NCBI RefSeq assembly: GCF_947502395.1
Contig: NZ_CANMZM010000003.1
Location: 372,001-436,000, forward strand
Origin: an uncultured Erythrobacter sp.
GTDB taxonomy: Bacteria > Pseudomonadota > Alphaproteobacteria > Sphingomonadales > Sphingomonadaceae
DNA length: 64,000 nucleotides
Direction: 5' to 3'
Both the position numbers and the translations under genes were made by a program. The notes under the pieces were generated by a model. That model ran no database searches, was not told the DNA's origin, and saw only the letters and a list, made by a program, of their open reading frames with translations. Shown piece after piece: positions 59,334-64,000 of this stretch. Each line of letters starts with the position of its first letter. Positions within the stretch are counted from its first letter, which is position 1.

Positions 59334-61583
59334 TTAGAACCGGCCCGTGACAGTGAACTGCGCGTTGAGCGGTGCGCCGACTGTGAGGTTGTTCGCTGTG
59401 TGAGCGTTGGGGAAGTAGTCCTCATCGAACAGATTCTCAATATTCACCTGAAGGCGCACATTGTCCGACACATCATAATAGGCCGACGCATCAAAACGGA
59501 TGAAGTCAGGCAGCGTCACATTGTTGCCGGTGTCCGCGAAGCTTTCGTCCTGATAGGTGAAACCGCCGCCAATGCCGAAGCGATCAGTAACCTGATAGGT
59601 CGACCAAAGGTAAAACGTGTGTTCCGGCAATTCGCGCAAACGCAAACCGTTTTCCTCGCCCTGCGCAATGGCAATTCCGTTCACCACCGTATCGCTGGTG
59701 GCGACCTGGTCACCCTCAAGGTAGCTATAACCTGCCGAGACAAACCAGCGATCGGTGATGTTGCCTTGCAGTGAGGCTTCGATCCCGCGAACTTCGGAGT
59801 CCACCACGACGAGTTCACCCGCATTCGCATCGATCACCAACCCGGAAACGGGGTCAATGATCGGAGCAGCCTCCTGCGGTGAGCTTTGTTGAATTTCAAA
59901 GATGGCTGCGGTGAAGCTGAAGCTGTCCATGAAATCCCATTTCAGGCCAAGCTCCAGATTCTCGAAAGTATTGGGATCGAGCGTGTCGTCGTCAGGCGTT
60001 GCGGGATCGTCTGGAAGGTCAGCAAATTGCTCACCCGAACGCGGGAGGAAGCTCTCACTGAAACTGCCGTAGATCGAGATATTCTCTTGCGGCTTCAGGA
60101 TAACGCCCAAGCGAGGCGAGAAGTCAGAATCGCGTCGCGAAGTGATATCCGTGGTACCGGTCTCGATGAATGTCTCGATATTGTCGACCGTGATATCAAA
60201 GCTGTCATAACGTCCGCCGATGACCAGATTGAGCCAGTCGGTGACTTCGATCTCATCCTGGATATAGATGGAGAAAACCTCGACATCCGCTTCGGTGTCA
60301 TCGTTTAGGTCAGAGAAGGTGTTGACCGTGGCGTTGCCTGAGGCGTTCACACCTACTCCGTTGGAAATGGTGATCGGACGCTGAGCCGTAAAGAATTCAA
60401 CATCATCCTGCGTTTGATCAAAGAAGGCGTTGAAACGGTCATTGTTGTTGACCGTGTCGATGTATTCACCGCCAATCAGGATGGTGTGCTTGATGCTGCC
60501 GGTCTCAAAATCACCGATCAGATTGCCCGAGACGATGAAGTTTTCGCGCTGTGTGGTGTCGATATAGCCATCCAGCCCCACGACATTGGTCGTTGGGTCA
60601 AAGCTGACCGGGAAAAGGTTTGAGTATACCTTGTCGTAATCACCGTAGGAGACGGTGAGGTTGCCTTTTATGTTCTCGGAAAAGCCGTGCTGGATCGTTG
60701 CACGCAAGACATGCGCTTCGAAATCGAGGAAATTGTCTTCCTGGTCGCCAAAGGTGATGTCTTCAAGCTGCTCTGCCGGGACACCATTTTGTGAAGGGAT
60801 GCCGCGATCGATGAAGCGGTCGTGATTGGCGTATTCATAGGAAACATCGATAATCGTATCGGGGCCGAGCTCTGCGCGGAAAGTGGGGTTGATACCGATC
60901 CGGTCACCATCAAAGAAATCGCGGTGATTGTTGAGGTTCTCATAGGCCGCATTGATGCGCAGTGCGCTGCTTTCACTGGTGGTGAGATTGAGATCAACCT
61001 GACCGGTGAACGCGCCGAATGTGTCTATTGAACCCAGATAGCCGATGAATTGATCGCCAATTACGCCCTTCTTCGTCACTCGGTTCAGGACACCGCCCGT
61101 TCCGCCCCGTCCAAACAGTAATGCGTTCGGACCGCGCAGGATCTCGACCTGTTCGAGGTTATAGAGCCCGCGGTAGTATTGAACATCATCGCGAACACCG
61201 TCGACGTAGAAGTCAGCTGTCGAGCGCACACCGCGAAACACAATGGCATCACGGTGGCCTTCACCTTGCGACTGGTTCACACCCGGAGTGTAAAGCACGA
61301 TATCTTCGAGGGCATCGAAGCCACGGTCGATGATTTCTTCATCGGTTGTGATCGAGAGCGATTGGGGAATGTCGATGATCGGCGTTGGCGTTTTGACCGC
61401 GTTGATAGCGCTCGAATAGAGAATATCACCTGTGACAAGGATATCCTCACCCTGCGTTTCCATAATGGCGCCGGCTTCAGGAATCAGGTCTGGCCCCTGT
61501 TCAGCAGGTGCTTCGGCGGCGGCTGGAAAAGCAATTGCTGCACAGCCCAAAAGAAGGGCGGCGCGGGTGAAGTGGCTGGTCAA
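59334..61583 (-). CDS. TonB-dependent siderophore receptor
   Basis: The outer-membrane 22-strand receptor has 749 residues. A signal peptide ends near FPAAAEAP. A TonB-box-like DILVTG segment (about residue 49) follows. The plug domain has IDIPQSLSITTDEEIIDRGF, LYTPGVNQSQGEGHRDAIVF and EILRGPNALLFGRGGTGGV. The C-terminus ends AQFTVTGRF with a terminal Phe, as required by the BAM machinery. The plug pattern is that of Fiu/FhuA-type siderophore receptors, probably for ferric catecholates or hydroxamates; the ligand is not certain. A Fur-like box lies about 70-80 bp upstream. Confidence 0.93.
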   Translation of the reverse strand: MTSHFTRAALLLGCAAIAFPAAAEAPAEQGPDLIPEAGAIMETQGEDILVTGDILYSSAINAVKTPTPIIDIPQSLSITTDEEIIDRGFDALEDIVLYTPGVNQSQGEGHRDAIVFRGVRSTADFYVDGVRDDVQYYRGLYNLEQVEILRGPNALLFGRGGTGGVLNRVTKKGVIGDQFIGYLGSIDTFGAFTGQVDLNLTTSESSALRINAAYENLNNHRDFFDGDRIGINPTFRAELGPDTIIDVSYEYANHDRFIDRGIPSQNGVPAEQLEDITFGDQEDNFLDFEAHVLRATIQHGFSENIKGNLTVSYGDYDKVYSNLFPVSFDPTTNVVGLDGYIDTTQRENFIVSGNLIGDFETGSIKHTILIGGEYIDTVNNNDRFNAFFDQTQDDVEFFTAQRPITISNGVGVNASGNATVNTFSDLNDDTEADVEVFSIYIQDEIEVTDWLNLVIGGRYDSFDITVDNIETFIETGTTDITSRRDSDFSPRLGVILKPQENISIYGSFSESFLPRSGEQFADLPDDPATPDDDTLDPNTFENLELGLKWDFMDSFSFTAAIFEIQQSSPQEAAPIIDPVSGLVIDANAGELVVVDSEVRGIEASLQGNITDRWFVSAGYSYLEGDQVATSDTVVNGIAIAQGEENGLRLRELPEHTFYLWSTYQVTDRFGIGGGFTYQDESFADTGNNVTLPDFIRFDASAYYDVSDNVRLQVNIENLFDEDYFPNAHTANNLTVGAPLNAQFTVTGRF

Positions 61584-61651
61584 GATAATCCCCTACGACA
61601 AGATCTGATTCACCCGCTATTGAAAACCATTCGCACCTGCAAGTGGAAAAT

Positions 61652-61666
61652 TGCGAATTGTTCTCA
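61652..61666. promoter_or_regulatory. Fur-like box upstream of the TonB receptor
   Basis: TGCGAATTGTTCTCA has the 7-1-7 shape of Fur sites (TGCGAAT-T-GTTCTCA, the other strand reading TGAGAACAATTCGCA). It lies 69 bp before the start of the siderophore receptor gene. The ATTCGCA element also occurs in the palindrome before the iron-binding protein gene (9724-9730). Iron repression is inferred. Confidence 0.5.
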
Positions 61667-61774
61667 TTTTCGGTTCTTGTGGCAGATTTGGACCACGTGC
61701 ATTAGTGCGGCGAGGATGATAAGCGGCGGATCTGTAAGCAGGATTTGGGCTCAATTGAATGAGGAAAATCAAGA

Positions 61775-62119
61775 ATGAAAGCGACTATCTGGCACAATCC
61801 GAAGTGCGGAACTTCGCGTAAGGCGCTGGCGATTCTAGAGAATTTGAGCAAGGTCGATGTGACAGTTGTTGAGTATCTGAAAGAGGTGCCGACGCGTGAC
61901 AAGCTGGCGCAGCTCTATAAGGATGCTGGGATCACGCCTAATCAGGGCCTTCGGATTCGTGGGACTGACGCGAAGGAGCGCGGGCTGCTTGAAGCGGATG
62001 CTGACACCCTTTTGGATGCGATGGCGGCTGAGCCGATCCTTATTGAACGCCCATTGGTGGAAACGGAGAAGGGCGTGGCGATCTGTCGCCCGCAAGACGA
62101 GGTTCTTAAACTCCTCTAG
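61775..62119 (+). CDS. arsC: Arsenate reductase, ArsC (glutaredoxin-coupled type)
   Basis: The 114-residue thioredoxin-fold enzyme has the nucleophilic Cys11 in HNPKCGTSRKALAIL. It also has YLKEVPTRDKLAQLYKDAGI, the RGT segment RIRGTDAKERGL and the closing IERPLVETEKGVAICRPQDE with the active-site Arg residues. It reduces As(V) to As(III) with glutathione and glutaredoxin. No other ars gene is in the window. The start ATG 61775 lies 191 bp from the TonB receptor start, across a shared gap. Confidence 0.9.
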   Translation: MKATIWHNPKCGTSRKALAILENLSKVDVTVVEYLKEVPTRDKLAQLYKDAGITPNQGLRIRGTDAKERGLLEADADTLLDAMAAEPILIERPLVETEKGVAICRPQDEVLKLL

Positions 62120-62122
62120 GGA

Positions 62123-63517
62123 CTATTCGACAGCCGTGCGGTCCGTTGTCAGCACTTCATCGCGGGTCAGGTTGAGCCAGCTGGCAACAGTTACGGCAAG
62201 GCAGATCGCGATAATCGAGCCAAAGCCGAGCCAGTCGCTCACTGAATAGAGCCACACGCCAAGTCCCGGCGCATAAATAAAGCTCGCGCCAGCAACGCTT
62301 GCAACGATGCCGGAGGCTTGGCCTTGCTCAGCGCGTGTCACCGCAAGCGACGTGCCTGCGGTCGTGCCAGGGCGAAACAATCCGAAGCCGAGCGAGGCGA
62401 TGGCAAAGCCCAAGGATAGCGTGAAGATGGTATCCGCAAAACCCAAGATGGCTGTCCCGGCTGCGGCCACAACCAAGCCCCATAAGGTCGCGGCACGCGG
62501 CCCGATTTTGAAGCGCGGTATGATGCCCCATTGCGCAAGCAGTGTCGCAAGAGCGCCAAACACCAGAACCAGGCTGACAATCGCGGTGCCTTCGGTCAGA
62601 TTGTCGCGCAAGGCCAACCGGTCGAGCACCAGAAATCCGATGATCCCCATAATCATGGCTTGCGCATGGCCGCCGAACAGGCTGGCGATAACCCAATGGC
62701 GAAGCCGCGGCTCAAACCACTTGAGCCTTGGTTGATCGCCGTCTGGCAGGCTAGGCCCATTCTCATCCTCATCTTCGCTGTCGGTATCATCGTCAATCGC
62801 ATTGGACGCGTTGGCCCCAGAGCTTGGGTCGCCAAAGGTCTTGCCCCGCGCAGAATACTGCGGCTCGTCATTGGGCAAGTGCAGGCGCACAAGGACGAGC
62901 ACGATGATGCCTACCAGAGTGAAGAACCAGAACGGCCCTGTCAGACCAATGCCAAAGAATGGCACAATCATAAGCGGGGCAAGGACAGGGCCCACCACTG
63001 TCCCAAGGCCAAAGCTAGACGCGACAAGCGACAAAGCCTTTGTGCGCTCAGAGCGCGGCGTACGCGCAGCGACATAGGCTTGCACGGCGGGCGGGGCCGC
63101 GCTGCCAAATCCGCCATAGGCACTTCGGGCAATCGCAAACAGGATGAGGGTCCAAGTGCCTGCAAGCCATCCGGAAAGCCCCATCCAAAGGACCGCTGCG
63201 CACAGCGACATTGAAACGATAAACCCGATTAGCCCAAGAGCCATCATCGCCTTACGCCCGCGCTTATCAGACCGTCTTGCCCAAATCGGCGCACAGGCGA
63301 CCCAAAGCAATGCCGACCAAGAATAGGCCAGGCTAATCCAAACATCGTTGATTTTAAGGGCCGTGCCGACCGAAGGCATGACCGAATGCATGGCCGTGTT
63401 ACCGGCTGCCGCCACCAACATCACCATGAACAGCAGAGCCATGCGCCCATTGGAAATGGCGCCGTGGCTTGTCGCCGCTTCAGAATCTGGTCGGCTAGAC
63501 GGGTTTGTCTTGGACAT
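62123..63517 (-). CDS. MFS transporter with acidic central loop
   Basis: The 464-residue major facilitator protein has two six-helix bundles. Motif A-like WARRSDKRGRKAMMALGLIG follows helix 2. The central cytoplasmic loop is unusually long and acidic (AIDDDTDSEDEDENGPS). The second half has IPRFKIGPRAATLWGLVVAA. It resembles TetA/drug-H+ antiporters, but the substrate is not identifiable. I start at ATG 63517; GTG 63523 is two codons upstream. It converges on arsC with 3 bp between stops. Confidence 0.88.
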   Translation of the reverse strand: MSKTNPSSRPDSEAATSHGAISNGRMALLFMVMLVAAAGNTAMHSVMPSVGTALKINDVWISLAYSWSALLWVACAPIWARRSDKRGRKAMMALGLIGFIVSMSLCAAVLWMGLSGWLAGTWTLILFAIARSAYGGFGSAAPPAVQAYVAARTPRSERTKALSLVASSFGLGTVVGPVLAPLMIVPFFGIGLTGPFWFFTLVGIIVLVLVRLHLPNDEPQYSARGKTFGDPSSGANASNAIDDDTDSEDEDENGPSLPDGDQPRLKWFEPRLRHWVIASLFGGHAQAMIMGIIGFLVLDRLALRDNLTEGTAIVSLVLVFGALATLLAQWGIIPRFKIGPRAATLWGLVVAAAGTAILGFADTIFTLSLGFAIASLGFGLFRPGTTAGTSLAVTRAEQGQASGIVASVAGASFIYAPGLGVWLYSVSDWLGFGSIIAICLAVTVASWLNLTRDEVLTTDRTAVE

Positions 63518-63596
63518 CGCCACAGCCGCTAGGCCAGTGGCGCGCGCGGATCAATCGGCGATTGGCCTTTAGGGAATTGTCCTGCGTACCAAGATC

Positions 63597-64000
63597 TTAG
63601 CCAAATGTGTCTTCGATCGCCTCGACGCTCGGTCCGGAAAGCTGGCCAAACATCGCGACAGCGACGGCACACAAGACCATGCCATAGATCATTCCGGTGA
63701 GGCCGCTGGCAAGGCCAAGGATCAATGCGGAAACCAACTCACTCCCAGCGAGCGATGCGACCACACCAAAGATGCCGGTGAAGATAAGGCTTGCCACAAC
63801 CATGATCACGATGATCACGATCCAGAATCCCATGATCGGCCACTGCTTTGGTTTGGTCAGCGCAAAGCTCTTGGTCAGCGCAGTGATCGGGTTGAGCGTT
63901 CCATCAAGCACCAGCACCGGCATCGCCATAGAACAGCGTGCAGCAAGCCAGGCGACGAACAATACAACCGGAATGAATCCAATGAATCCGATAAACGCCG
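63597..64000 (-). CDS. Polytopic membrane protein, partial (N-terminus outside window)
   Basis: The minus-strand frame is open to the window edge. The visible 134 residues form about three helices: FIGFIGFIPVVLFVAWLAAR, WIVIIVIMVVASLIFTGIFG and ALILGLASGLTGMIYGMVLC. Between the first two is NPITALTKSFALTKPKQWPI, a pattern seen in the membrane domain of glycerophosphodiester phosphodiesterase-like proteins. The family is uncertain because the N-terminus is missing. The frame ends EAIEDTFG at a TAG. Confidence 0.65.
   Translation of the reverse strand, partial: AFIGFIGFIPVVLFVAWLAARCSMAMPVLVLDGTLNPITALTKSFALTKPKQWPIMGFWIVIIVIMVVASLIFTGIFGVVASLAGSELVSALILGLASGLTGMIYGMVLCAVAVAMFGQLSGPSVEAIEDTFG

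Noticed and set aside
1..64000. CRISPR arrays, insertion sequences, prophage genes and rRNA
   Set aside because: No regularly spaced direct repeats, transposase, integrase, phage structural gene or rRNA sequence was seen on reading the window.

Overview
The window is a chromosomal segment of an aerobic anoxygenic phototrophic alphaproteobacterium, most likely of the Erythrobacter/Porphyrobacter group (Sphingomonadales). The basis is a photosynthesis gene cluster edge with crtF, crtDC and bchI-bchD-bchO in the order known from such bacteria, together with TTG/GTG starts, NodT-type efflux, sphingomonad-style CheA and TonB receptors. The genus assignment is an inference from gene content and not from a marker gene.

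Layout. 1-6.9 kb: end of the photosynthesis cluster. A partial crtF (minus) diverges from crtD-crtC (plus) across a consensus PpsR-type palindrome. bchI-bchD-bchO and a 68-residue membrane protein form an overlapping minus-strand operon that converges on crtC. 6.9-10.9 kb: ferric iron ABC transporter (fused permease, ATPase, lipoprotein binding protein) with a palindrome before the binding-protein gene. 10.9-15 kb: housekeeping genes (ferredoxin-NADP reductase, Nramp-like transporter, acyl-CoA dehydrogenase, two-TM potassium channel). 15-21.9 kb: tripartite RND efflux operon followed by a glutamate symporter.

21.9-31 kb: an accessory region of small envelope proteins and regulators. It has a DUF4136 lipoprotein, a PycTM/DUF5706-like membrane protein, an HdeA-like/glycine-zipper pair, a LuxR solo with an upstream palindrome, a membrane LytTR regulator divergent from a serine hydrolase, and a secreted WG-repeat plus discoidin-like protein. 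The second half is visibly more A+T rich than its surroundings.

31-33 kb: SDR and aldo/keto reductase. 33.2-41.2 kb: a compact type IV secretion-like locus (virB1, B2, B3, B4, B6, B9, B10, B11) with no virB5, virB7, virB8, coupling protein or relaxase. It runs directly into ppk and ppx (polyphosphate metabolism). 45-49 kb: queuosine-precursor transporter, tRNA-Arg(TCT), a hairpin pair, a Crp-family regulator and acetyl-CoA synthetase. 49.3-56.3 kb: minus-strand chemotaxis operon cheA-cheW-cheY-cheB-cheR followed by a GGDEF-EAL protein. 56.3-64 kb: MATE exporter, class II aldolase, an orphan [2Fe-2S] subunit, TonB siderophore receptor with a Fur-like box, ArsC, an MFS exporter and a partial membrane protein.

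The most unusual item is the reduced T4SS locus. Next come the 21.9-31 kb envelope region and the small protein coupled to bchO. No CRISPR array, transposase, integrase, rRNA or relaxase gene was seen.
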